Assembly (NCBI GenBank): GCA_934792465.1
Contig: CAKVOK010000002.1
Coordinates: 1 to 64,000 of the forward strand
Length of the DNA stretch: 64,000 bases
DNA from: an uncultured Clostridia bacterium
GTDB lineage: Bacteria > Bacillota > Clostridia > RUG12999
Reading direction: 5' to 3'
Position numbers and translations under genes: made by a program. This document shows, piece by piece, positions 24,101 through 31,796 of this stretch. Below the pieces are notes generated by a model. The model was given only the letters and a program-made list of their open reading frames with translations. It ran no database searches and had not been told where the DNA came from. Position 1 is the first letter of the stretch. Each line of letters starts with the position of its first letter.

Positions 24101-24962
24101 ATACGAGGTTTTTTTGCAGAAAAGTAAAAATCTTTCGCATAATACAATGCTTTCTTATATACGTGATATACATAAATATGCGTCATACCTCGAAAATGCT
24201 GAGCTTGACTGCGTTATGGCATCGAAAGACGATATAGTCGACTATTTGGCACTGATGCAGAAAAACGGACAGGCAGCCTCGTCGGTACTTCGTATGATAG
24301 CCTCGCTTCGTTCATATTACGGTTTCATTTTGGAAAACGGTGCGGTTTCGGCAGACCCGACAATCGGACTTAAAGCTCCGAAGCTCCCCAAACGTGAATT
24401 TGAGATATTAACGCCGCGTGAAACGGAAATGTTTTTGAGCCAGCCCGAATGTACCAATTTCAAAGGCTACCGGGACAAAGCGATGCTCGAACTCATTTAT
24501 GCTACGGGTATAAAGGTGAGCGAATTGATAGCGCTTTCCATAGACGATTTGAATATTAAGGAAAGCTACATATTATGCGGCTCGGGAACGAAAAAACGCA
24601 TTATTCCTTTCGGAGTAATTGCGAAAAATGCGCTCAAACAATATCTTGAAAATGCAAGATTTAAAAAGCAGTTTGACGAAGAAAACAATTATCTTTTTAT
24701 AAATGTAAAAGGCGGAACGCTTTCCAGACAGGGATTTTGGAAAATAATTAAGTTCTATAAGGATAAAGCAAAGATAGACAAAGAGATTAATTCCAATACG
24801 CTCAGGCATTCTTTTGCGGTGCATCTTATGGAAAACGGTGCGGATATTGCTTCCGTGCAGGAAATGCTCGGTCATACGGCGGTGACATCGACGAAAATTT
24901 ATGCCGAAACCGTTAACAGGCGTCTGCATGATGTGTATAAAAAAACGCATCCGCGCGCATAA
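24084..24962 (+). CDS. xerD: XerD-like tyrosine recombinase with altered active site
   Basis: 292 aa with the N-terminal SAM-like core-binding domain (about 1-90) and the C-terminal catalytic domain. By context and overall sequence it is the XerD/RipX orthologue, which resolves chromosome dimers at dif. Present: beta-hairpin Lys170 (GSGTKKR), Arg241 (LRHSF), His264 (LGH) and nucleophile Tyr273. Altered: the first catalytic Arg is Lys144 (YATGIKVSEL), and the histidine three residues before Arg241 is Asn238 (SNTLRHS). GTG start at 24084, 7 bases after AGGGGG. Confidence 0.85.
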   Translation: MLLMDEYEVFLQKSKNLSHNTMLSYIRDIHKYASYLENAELDCVMASKDDIVDYLALMQKNGQAASSVLRMIASLRSYYGFILENGAVSADPTIGLKAPKLPKREFEILTPRETEMFLSQPECTNFKGYRDKAMLELIYATGIKVSELIALSIDDLNIKESYILCGSGTKKRIIPFGVIAKNALKQYLENARFKKQFDEENNYLFINVKGGTLSRQGFWKIIKFYKDKAKIDKEINSNTLRHSFAVHLMENGADIASVQEMLGHTAVTSTKIYAETVNRRLHDVYKKTHPRA

Positions 24963-25005
24963 TGTAATATAAATGTAAGTTTTTTAAATTTTTTTTAAAA
25001 AATAC

Positions 25006-25034
25006 TTGAAATTGCTGTATTTTTATGTTATAAT
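25006..25034 (+). promoter_or_regulatory. secG promoter
   Basis: TTGAAA, 17 bases, TATAAT, 54 bp before secG, which has a strong SD (CAGGAGG). Confidence 0.75.
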
Positions 25035-25087
25035 ATAATAATGTAAATATATATTAACTTAAGAAAATATTCTCAGGAGGTTTTTTC

Positions 25088-25516
25088 ATGGAAATAGCAA
25101 AAATAATCGTGGGTATAATACATATACTCCTTTCAATTATTCTTATTGCTCTTATTCTTTTACAGTCGGGTAAAGAAGCCGGTTTGTCAGGTGCCGTTGC
25201 AGGTGCTGCGGATTCGTTCTTCGGCAAAAACAAGGGTAGGACAATGGATGCGATTTTCAGCAAATTTACGAAGATTTGTGCAATAGGATTTTTGATTACA
25301 TCGCTCTTTTTGGCATACGGTGATTCGGTTATCAAGAATACTCCGGCAGCAGCTCCGCAGTCCACGGCAGCACCTCAGGTGACGGCAGCTCCGGGTGACG
25401 ATGCACAGGCAGCAGACGAAACGGCTGCGCCCGAAGGAACAACTGCACCGGAAGAAACTGCAGAAGCAACACAGGCACCGAAAACAGCCGAAACTCCTTC
25501 TGCGGATGCAGAATAA
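25088..25516 (+). CDS. secG: Protein translocase subunit SecG with long acidic tail
   Basis: 142 aa. The first 75 residues are standard SecG: two membrane helices around the conserved LLQSGKEAGLSGAVAGAADS and FFGKNKGRTMDAIFSKFTKI. SecG assists SecYEG. The family is normally about 75-80 aa; the extra 60 residues (from about 80) are low-complexity Ala, Pro, Thr and Glu. SecG has both ends on the outside in the usual topology, so the tail would be extracytoplasmic. Confidence 0.9.
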   Translation: MEIAKIIVGIIHILLSIILIALILLQSGKEAGLSGAVAGAADSFFGKNKGRTMDAIFSKFTKICAIGFLITSLFLAYGDSVIKNTPAAAPQSTAAPQVTAAPGDDAQAADETAAPEGTTAPEETAEATQAPKTAETPSADAE

Positions 25517-25588
25517 CGGATTTTAAATAAGCGTAAAATCATCGAATGTAATGTTCGGTGATTTTGTGTTTATTACATAATAAATTGT

Positions 25589-25620
25589 GCCGTGCTGCGG
25601 CAGAACGGAGAAGTCTTATG
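25589..25620 (+). promoter_or_regulatory. GCCG/CGGC start-site hairpin
   Basis: GCCG 25589-25592, 5-base loop, CGGC 25598-25601, AGAACGGAG, ATG 16 bases after the stem. Confidence 0.7.
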
Positions 25621-26238
25621 AATATAAAAACGCTTGTATTGGGTCCCGTATCGACAAATTGCTATATATGCAGCGAAGGCAAATTCGGGTTTGTTGTGGA
25701 CCCGGCTGCGAATGCCGAAAAAATATATGAAGAAGCCAAAAATTTGACTGTTAAATATATAATTGTGACTCATGCGCATTTTGACCATATAGAAGCTGCG
25801 GCAAAGCTGAAAGAGCTTACCGGGGCAAAGCTTGTTATAAGCGAAACGGACAGCAAAGCATTGAATGATTCGACGCTGAACCTTGCAGCGGCATTCGGCG
25901 CACTTGTTCCGCACGTTGAGGCTGATATAACCGTTAAAGACGGCGAAACACTTTCGGTTGACGGTTTCTCGATTAGGTTTATTATGACACCGGGACATAC
26001 GCAGGGGTCGATGTGTATACTTGTTAATAATCAATATCTTTTTTCGGGAGATACGCTTTTTGCGCTCAGCGTAGGCAGAACGGATTTTCCGGGCGGAAGT
26101 TTCAAGGATATTGTAAATTCGGTTAGAAAATTGTTTTTGCTTGATGACGGCATAAAGGTTTTTCCGGGACACAACGAAACCACGTCCATAGGCGAAGAAA
26201 AGAAATTCAATCCGTATGTGAATGGAGATAACACATGA
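25618..26238 (+). CDS. Metallo-beta-lactamase-fold hydrolase
   Basis: 206 aa, glyoxalase II-like hydrolase (YcbL/YqgX type). Zinc motif THAHFDHIEAA (HxHxDH), the third-ligand histidine in MTPGHTQGSM, an Asp in LFSGDTLF and a final His in FPGHNETT. The real substrate of these short MBL proteins is not settled; thioester hydrolysis is usual. The start is ATG 25618 (GGAG 7 bases upstream); an ATG-like start at 25558 is earlier than the family N-terminus. Overlaps hemZ by 4 bp. Confidence 0.88.
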   Translation: MNIKTLVLGPVSTNCYICSEGKFGFVVDPAANAEKIYEEAKNLTVKYIIVTHAHFDHIEAAAKLKELTGAKLVISETDSKALNDSTLNLAAAFGALVPHVEADITVKDGETLSVDGFSIRFIMTPGHTQGSMCILVNNQYLFSGDTLFALSVGRTDFPGGSFKDIVNSVRKLFLLDDGIKVFPGHNETTSIGEEKKFNPYVNGDNT

Positions 26239-27629
26239 ATGTTTATATAAAAGGTCATAAGCATACTACACCGATGCTCGAAATCGTCCATGCCATGACG
26301 GGAGAAAAAGCGTTGCTGACAGACGATATATCGGCGGCGGACGTTATAAGCATTGCGGACGAAAACACTGTGACGACTACGATTGTTGCGGACGGAACAC
26401 CGCATACGCTTTCCATGGAGCTGAAAAAAAGCGATTTCAGAAACGAAGCGCAGAGCAATATGGATAATGTGAAAAGGTGCTATTATTTGCTTGCTTCAAA
26501 GCTGTATAACAAAACTCTGCCGTGGGGACATATGACAGGCATACGCCCGGCCAAAATTGCACTTTCATATGAAAATAAGCATGATTATATGAATGACTTC
26601 TGCCTCTCGGAGGAAAAGGCTTCGCTGGCATTTGAGGTTGCGGAAAACAGCCTTAAAATCGAAAATAATATAAATAAAGACGATATAAGTATATACATAG
26701 GTATTCCGTTTTGCCCCACAAGATGTCTGTACTGCTCTTTTGTATCATTACCTATGGACAAGCAGAAAAAGTATGTAGAGCCTTATGTACGGTCGCTGTG
26801 CCGGGAAATCGAATATACCGGAAAAATTCTTAAAGACAAGAGAATAAATACGGTGTATATCGGCGGAGGAACGCCGACTTCTCTTTCGGCGGAACAGCTT
26901 GATATGATTTTAAAATCCGTAAATAATAATTTTGAGATAAAAGAGGAATTTACGGTCGAAGCCGGGCGTCCCGATACGATAACGAAAGAAAAGCTTGATG
27001 TGCTGAAATCCGCCGGGGTTACGAGAATCAGTATAAATCCGCAGACGATGAACAATGAAATTCTTGAAAAAATAGGCAGAAAGCATACGGAAAAAATGTT
27101 TCTGGAAGCATATGAAACAGCTGTGACGGCAGGGTTTGACAATATAAATACAGATGTTATAGCAGGTCTGCCGGAGGAAACAAGCGATATGTTTTTATCG
27201 TCACTCGAAAAAATAGTGTCGCTGAATCCCGCTTCCGTAACGATTCACGCTATGTGCATAAAGCGCAGCTCGCAGCTGAAAACAAAGATAAACACGCTGA
27301 AAACATATTCGCCTGAAATAATGGTAAATTCGGGATATAAGCTTCTGAAAGAACACGGCTTGCACCCGTATTATATGTATCGTCAGAAAGATACGCTTTC
27401 AAACCTTGAAAATACGGGATATGCGAAAAAAGGCTTTGAATGTATATACAATATCTTTATGATGGAGGATATAGGTACTGTTATAGGCATAGGCGCAGGG
27501 AGCGTTTCGAAGATTGTGAAAGAAAACAAAATCGAGCGTGTATTCAATTTGAAAGACGCATACGAATATGTTAAAAGCTTTGATAAAATAATACGGAGAA
27601 AAGACGAAACAGAGGAACTTTTGAAGTGA
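26235..27629 (+). CDS. hemZ: HemZ-like radical SAM protein
   Basis: 464 aa. Radical SAM enzyme of the coproporphyrinogen dehydrogenase-like (HemN/HemW/HemZ) group. The 4Fe-4S motif CPTRCLYC is in IGIPFCPTRCLYCSF, followed by GGGTPTSL and EAGRPDTI. The N-terminal 150 residues extension is typical of HemZ. Related proteins act in haem synthesis or haem handling; no other haem genes are nearby, so the precise reaction is open. Overlaps the MBL gene by 4 bp. Confidence 0.88.
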   Translation: MNVYIKGHKHTTPMLEIVHAMTGEKALLTDDISAADVISIADENTVTTTIVADGTPHTLSMELKKSDFRNEAQSNMDNVKRCYYLLASKLYNKTLPWGHMTGIRPAKIALSYENKHDYMNDFCLSEEKASLAFEVAENSLKIENNINKDDISIYIGIPFCPTRCLYCSFVSLPMDKQKKYVEPYVRSLCREIEYTGKILKDKRINTVYIGGGTPTSLSAEQLDMILKSVNNNFEIKEEFTVEAGRPDTITKEKLDVLKSAGVTRISINPQTMNNEILEKIGRKHTEKMFLEAYETAVTAGFDNINTDVIAGLPEETSDMFLSSLEKIVSLNPASVTIHAMCIKRSSQLKTKINTLKTYSPEIMVNSGYKLLKEHGLHPYYMYRQKDTLSNLENTGYAKKGFECIYNIFMMEDIGTVIGIGAGSVSKIVKENKIERVFNLKDAYEYVKSFDKIIRRKDETEELLK

Positions 27630-27636
27630 TTTGTAT

Positions 27637-27669
27637 GCCGCTTATACGGCAGAAAAGGAGACAGAAATG
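27637..27669 (+). promoter_or_regulatory. GCCG/CGGC start-site hairpin
   Basis: GCCG 27637-27640, 6-base loop, CGGC 27647-27650, AGAAAAGGAG, ATG 16 bases after the stem. It begins 8 bases after the hemZ stop. Confidence 0.7.
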
Positions 27670-29412
27670 GCATTTGACGGAATCGCCGTAAGATGTGCGG
27701 TACATGAATTGAATAGACTGCTTTTGGGCGGCAGAATCGATAAGATATATATGCCGGATAAAGACGAAATAATTGTATGCTTTCGTTCTCTCGGGAAGAA
27801 TCGCAAATTGCTTTTAAGCTGCAATCCGTCCTTGCCGAGAGTGCATTTTATCAGTCAAAACCGGGAGAATCCGCTTTCTCCGCCGTCGTTTTGTATGCTG
27901 CTGAGAAAGCAGCTGTCCGGCGGCAAGCTGATTTCCGTGAGTCAACCGGATATGGAGCGTATCATAGAATTCGGGGTTGAGGCTAAAAATGAACTCGGCG
28001 ATACGGTGGTACGCTATCTGATTATAGAAATCATGGGTCGTCACAGCAATATTATTTTGACAGATGAAAACATGCGGATAACGGAATGTATACGCCGTGT
28101 GGACGCAAGCGTAAGCCGCGCAAGGCTTGTGCTGCCAGGTATGGAATACGAATATCCGCCGCCGCAAAATAAGCTTTTGCCGGAAAATGTGACATACGAA
28201 GAGGTTAAAAGAATAATATTTGACTGCCCGAATGAAAAAAGATTGGATAAGCATATATTGGAGAATTTTGCGGGTTTTTCACCGATGCTTTCGAGAGAAC
28301 CGGTGTTCAGAGCCTGCGGCGACGCTTCGCCGGTATATATGCAAATATCCGCAACACAGGCGGAGCGGACGGCAGAGGAGCTTTTCAGATTTCTTGAAGA
28401 TTTGAAAGAACGCCGTTTTTCTCCGTGCATAGTGTATGACGATGGCAAACCGAAAGATTTTTCGGCATTTGAAATAACTATGTATGATAATCGCAAAGAG
28501 GTAGAATCGCTGACAGAAAGTCTCGATGGCTTTTATTATGAACGCGAGTTTCATACGAAGCTTCTGCGCAAGGGCTCCGATATGATTAAGACAGTGGCGA
28601 ATCTCCTCGAAAGATACCGAAGAAAAGCGGTTTTGCAGCAGGATTCCATAGCAGAGAGCGAAAAGAAAGATGAGTACAAAGTATGCGGCGATGTTATAAC
28701 CGCAAATATATATAAGATTCATAAAGGGGACAAACGGCTGATTGCGGAGAATTTTTATGACGGAAGCGAGATTGATATTTCTCTTGACGCACAGCTGTCG
28801 CCGTCGGAAAATGCCCAGAGATATTATTCAATGTACAACAAACTGAAAAATACTGCGGAAAAGGCAAAGGTTCAGCTTGAACATTCGCTGAAAGACATTG
28901 AATATCTGGAAAGTATTCAGACGGCGATAGAAAATTCCGAGAACCTTTCGGACCTTTCCGAAATCAAACTGGAGTTGTATGACGAGGGATATATCAGACG
29001 GCCGAAAAGCTCGAAAAAAGAAAAGGAAAAACAAAGTATGCCGATGAGGTTTGTAAGCTCGGACGGATTTGATATATTTGTCGGCAAGAATAACAGGCAG
29101 AACGATTATCTTACGCTGAAGCTTGCAAAAAAACAGGATATATGGTTTCATACAAAAACGATACCCGGTTCGCATACGGTTATTTCGGCAGGCAACGGCG
29201 AAGTTCCGGAGAGTACGCTGAGAGAAGCGGCAATGCTTGCGGCATACCATTCCAAGGCGAGAAATTCGCAGAATGTACCGGTTGATTATACCGTGATTAA
29301 AAATGTTAAAAAACCGTCCGGGGCAAAGCCGGGAATGGTTATATACGTGGATTATAATACAGTTTATGTTACACCGGACGAAGAAAAAATCCAAATGATG
29401 AAAAAGGGATAG
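27667..29412 (+). CDS. rqcH: RqcH / NFACT ribosome quality-control protein
   Basis: 581 aa, formerly fibronectin-binding protein FbpA. It binds stalled 50S-peptidyl-tRNA and adds C-terminal alanine tails. NFACT-N domain from the start (MAFDGIAVRCAVHEL..GRIDKIYMP) with EIMGRHSNIIL, helical NFACT-C coiled coil (about 270-450), and NFACT-R with DIWFHTKTIPGSHTVI. The residue pair known in Bacillus as Asp97-Arg98 reads Glu97-Arg98 here. Start ATG 27667 behind AGGAGAC; upstream in-frame start rejected. Confidence 0.93.
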   Translation: MAFDGIAVRCAVHELNRLLLGGRIDKIYMPDKDEIIVCFRSLGKNRKLLLSCNPSLPRVHFISQNRENPLSPPSFCMLLRKQLSGGKLISVSQPDMERIIEFGVEAKNELGDTVVRYLIIEIMGRHSNIILTDENMRITECIRRVDASVSRARLVLPGMEYEYPPPQNKLLPENVTYEEVKRIIFDCPNEKRLDKHILENFAGFSPMLSREPVFRACGDASPVYMQISATQAERTAEELFRFLEDLKERRFSPCIVYDDGKPKDFSAFEITMYDNRKEVESLTESLDGFYYEREFHTKLLRKGSDMIKTVANLLERYRRKAVLQQDSIAESEKKDEYKVCGDVITANIYKIHKGDKRLIAENFYDGSEIDISLDAQLSPSENAQRYYSMYNKLKNTAEKAKVQLEHSLKDIEYLESIQTAIENSENLSDLSEIKLELYDEGYIRRPKSSKKEKEKQSMPMRFVSSDGFDIFVGKNNRQNDYLTLKLAKKQDIWFHTKTIPGSHTVISAGNGEVPESTLREAAMLAAYHSKARNSQNVPVDYTVIKNVKKPSGAKPGMVIYVDYNTVYVTPDEEKIQMMKKG

Positions 29413-29449
29413 AAAAGGATAAACGGATATAGAAAGGCTGAAACAAAAC

Positions 29450-30472
29450 ATGAAGGTTGATATTTTCGATTATGAGCTTCCGCAGGAGCTGATTGCGCAG
29501 ACTCCGGCGGAAAAAAGGGATTCTTCAAGGCTTCTTATGCTGAATAAGAGTACCGGAGAGATAGAACACGGTCATTTTACGGATATAAAATCAAAATTAA
29601 GACCCGGTGATTGTCTTGTACTGAACAATACAAGGGTTATTCCGGCACGTCTGATAGGTCAGCGCAGCAACGGCGGAGAAGCGGAGCTTCTTCTGCTCAG
29701 GCGTATCGATACATATTCGTGGGAAACTATGGTGCGCCCGGGTAAGAAGCTGAGAACAGGCAAAGAAATTGTTTTCGGAGACGGCAAGCTGAAAGGAACG
29801 ATTACGGAGGAACTGGAAAACGGAAACCGTGTAGTTCGGTTTGAATTTGACGGCATATTTGAAGAAGTTTTGAATGAACTCGGAGAGATGCCGCTGCCGC
29901 CGTATATAACGGAGAAACTGGCAGATAAAGAACGCTATCAGACAGTGTATTCGAAGTATGAGGGCAGTGCGGCAGCTCCGACGGCAGGGCTGCATTTTAC
30001 GAATGAGCTGCTCGGCGAGATAGCGCAGGAAGGTGTGAAAATCGTATATCTCACGCTTCATGTGGGAATAGGTACGTTCAGACCTGTTAAGGCCGATAAT
30101 GTGGAAGAACACAGTATGCACAGCGAGGTATATAATATACCGGAGGAAGCGGCGAAAATAATTAACGAAACGAAACAGGCGGGCGGCAGAATTATTGCCG
30201 TAGGAACAACCTCCACGAGAACTCTTGAATCGGCGTCGGACGAAAACGGCGTGCTTCATTCGGGAAGCGGCAGCACGAATATTTTTATATATCCCGGATA
30301 TAAATTTAAAATGACAGACGCACTTATAACGAATTTTCATCTGCCGAAGTCTACGCTTATAATGCTTGTCAGTGCGCTTGCGGGATATGAAAACACCATG
30401 AATGCGTATAAAGTTGCGGTGCGTGAGAGATACCGCTTTTTCAGCTTCGGTGATGCGATGTTTATTTATTGA
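29450..30472 (+). CDS. queA: S-adenosylmethionine:tRNA ribosyltransferase-isomerase
   Basis: 340 aa. Penultimate enzyme of queuosine synthesis; transfers and isomerises the ribosyl moiety of SAM to preQ1 in tRNA. Motifs: YELPQELIAQTPAEKRDSSR, NNTRVIPARL, PTAGLHFTNELL, HVGIGTFRPV and TNFHLPKSTL. Complete length. Other que/tgt genes are not in the window. Confidence 0.97.
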   Translation: MKVDIFDYELPQELIAQTPAEKRDSSRLLMLNKSTGEIEHGHFTDIKSKLRPGDCLVLNNTRVIPARLIGQRSNGGEAELLLLRRIDTYSWETMVRPGKKLRTGKEIVFGDGKLKGTITEELENGNRVVRFEFDGIFEEVLNELGEMPLPPYITEKLADKERYQTVYSKYEGSAAAPTAGLHFTNELLGEIAQEGVKIVYLTLHVGIGTFRPVKADNVEEHSMHSEVYNIPEEAAKIINETKQAGGRIIAVGTTSTRTLESASDENGVLHSGSGSTNIFIYPGYKFKMTDALITNFHLPKSTLIMLVSALAGYENTMNAYKVAVRERYRFFSFGDAMFIY

Positions 30473-30482
30473 GGTTGCATAA

Positions 30483-30572
30483 AAAAGTTTTTTATTATGT
30501 TTTATGGAAGTGATGGAATTATTGCCTGCAAAAAAATACAGAAATGAATTTTTGAACAGGAAAGGTGAATAA
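30483..30572 (+). pseudogene. Possible C-terminal remnant of a RelE/HigB toxin
   Basis: Reading frame of about 29 codons directly before the antitoxin-like gene. Its translation ends LPAKKYRNEFLNRKGE, resembling the usual C-terminal A-x-x-Y/x-x-D/E-F-x-x-R helix of HigB/RelE toxins, and FLLCF before it could correspond to the LLHGF strand. The rest of a toxin (about 80 residues) is absent; queA ends just upstream. Short match, so tentative. Confidence 0.35.
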
Positions 30573-30574
30573 AT

Positions 30575-30865
30575 ATGACGAATTTTAAAGATTTTTTAAA
30601 TGAACAGCTTAAAGACGAAAACTTTAAAAAAGAATATGATGCACTGCGTCCGGAAATGGCAATAATTCAGGCTATGATTGATGCAAGAAAAGATTCAGGC
30701 ATGACTCAAAAGGAGCTCTCGGAAAAAACGGGTATCAACCAGGCTGATATAAGTAAGCTTGAAAACGGAACGGCAAACCCTTCTTTGAGAACATTACAGC
30801 GTTTGGCTGATGGCATGGGAATGGTATTAAAGCTTGAGTTTGTACGACCGACAACAAGACAATAA
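30575..30865 (+). CDS. HigA-like XRE antitoxin / regulator
   Basis: 96 aa Cro/C1-type HTH protein. The N-terminal 30 residues (FKDFLNEQLKDENFKKEYDA) and the HTH (SGMTQKELSEKTGINQADIS..LENGTANPSLRTLQRLADGMG) match HigA antitoxins that follow RelE/HigB toxins. No complete toxin is next to it, so it is an orphan or solitary antitoxin, possibly now a free regulator. Confidence 0.85.
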   Translation: MTNFKDFLNEQLKDENFKKEYDALRPEMAIIQAMIDARKDSGMTQKELSEKTGINQADISKLENGTANPSLRTLQRLADGMGMVLKLEFVRPTTRQ

Positions 30866-30872
30866 ATATGTG

Positions 30873-30919
30873 AAAAAGAGGGTGTTGCAGAATGAAATTG
30901 TTTTGCAGCGCCCTCTTTT
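30873..30919 (+). terminator. Terminator of the HigA-like gene
   Basis: Stem AAAAGAGGGTGTTGCA paired with TGCAGCGCCCTCTTTT (two G-T pairs), followed by TTTT. A near relative lies at 38983-39023. Confidence 0.85.
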
Positions 30920-30973
30920 GGGGCTTTAGAAAAATATTGCTTTATGCGGTCTGTGCATTTTTATAATGCCCCT
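30913..30973. repeat. Terminator-linked repeat, short copy
   Basis: TTTGGGGCTTTAGAAAAATA joined directly to TTGCTTTATGCGGTCTGTGC and ATTTTTATAATGCC. The same two ends occur at 39018-39286 separated by about 210 extra bases. Confidence 0.75.
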
Positions 30974-31038
30974 TTTACATATTTATACTTATTTAAACAT
31001 TATAAATAAAAATGTGGAAAGCGTTATTAAATTTTTAT

Positions 31039-31106
31039 GCAAGTTATGTCGTTTTTGCGCAAGTTATGACATTGCTATTGCATAAAATAAAAAAATCATG
31101 TAAAAT
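31039..31106 (+). promoter_or_regulatory. LemA operon promoter with two direct repeats
   Basis: Promoter TTGCAT (31078-31083), 17 bases, TAAAAT (31101-31106). Immediately upstream are two copies of GCAAGTTATG (31039-31048 and 31059-31068), start-to-start 20 bases, nearly two helical turns, as expected for a regulator contacting one face of DNA. Confidence 0.6.
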
Positions 31107-31165
31107 TATAATATGAAAATCTTTGAAAAATTACCCTGAGGTAAAAGATTTTAAAAATTATAAAA

Positions 31166-31197
31166 GCCGGCAGGGCGGCAGTAAGGAGATTTATATG
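31166..31197 (+). promoter_or_regulatory. GCCG/CGGC start-site hairpin
   Basis: GCCG 31166-31169, 6-base loop, CGGC 31176-31179, AGTAAGGAG, ATG 15 bases after the stem. Confidence 0.7.
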
Positions 31198-31737
31198 GTA
31201 ATTGCTTTGGTGATTGTACTGGTTGTTATTGTTTTGTGGTTTATTTCAACACAGCGTAAGCTGGTTGCAATGGACGAGAATATCAATAACGCAATGAGTC
31301 AGATAGGCGTTCAGCTTTCGTCGAGGTGGGACGCACTGACAGCCCTTTTGGATTTGACAAAGGGATATGCGGAGCATGAATACAAGACGCTTTCGGACAC
31401 GATAAAAATGCGCTCGTCCATAAGTGCCAAAAGTTCTGCCGCAGAAGTAAACGCACAGGAGAACCTGATAACGGAAGCTGTAAGCAGAATAATGGCTGTT
31501 GCCGAAAGCTATCCTGAGCTTAAGGCAAACGAGAATTATATCAAGACTATGGACAGCGTAAACGAATATGAGAAAATGGTTCGCCAGTCGAGACTGATAT
31601 ACAACGACAGCGTTACAAAGCTGAACCGTGCGATTCGTATGTTTCCGACATCAATTGCGGCAGGTTTGATGCATATTACAAGCCGCGATTATCTGGAAGC
31701 GAACGAAAAGAAAGCCGATATGCCGAGCATGAAATAA
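31195..31737 (+). CDS. lemA: LemA family protein
   Basis: 180 aa, membrane-anchored with one N-terminal helix (MVIALVIVLVVIVLWFIS) and a helical-bundle domain with the LemA signature ENINNAMSQIGVQLSSRWDA and the C-terminal region KLNRAIRMFPTSIAA. LemA proteins often sit beside DUF2207 or TPM/DUF2207-like proteins, as here; function is not established, an envelope role is presumed. The start is ATG 31195 (AAGGAG 6 bases upstream); the in-frame TTG at 31123 would place 24 polar residues before the anchor. Confidence 0.88.
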   Translation: MVIALVIVLVVIVLWFISTQRKLVAMDENINNAMSQIGVQLSSRWDALTALLDLTKGYAEHEYKTLSDTIKMRSSISAKSSAAEVNAQENLITEAVSRIMAVAESYPELKANENYIKTMDSVNEYEKMVRQSRLIYNDSVTKLNRAIRMFPTSIAAGLMHITSRDYLEANEKKADMPSMK

Positions 31738-31761
31738 AAAACCTTGGCAAAGTTTATTTGT

Positions 31762-31796
31762 GCCGTGAAAAGACGGCGGAAACGGAGATTCATATG
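31762..31796 (+). promoter_or_regulatory. GCCG/CGGC start-site hairpin
   Basis: GCCG 31762-31765, 8-base loop, CGGC 31774-31777, GGAAACGGAG, ATG 16 bases after the stem. Confidence 0.7.

Larger units (their letters stand above)
30866..31194 (+). other. Intergenic region before the LemA operon
   Basis: About 330 bp without a gene. It contains the higA terminator (30873-30919), a short copy of the terminator-linked repeat (30913-30973), two direct repeats GCAAGTTATG (31039-31068), a promoter (31078-31106) and a start-site hairpin (31166-31179). Confidence 0.75.
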
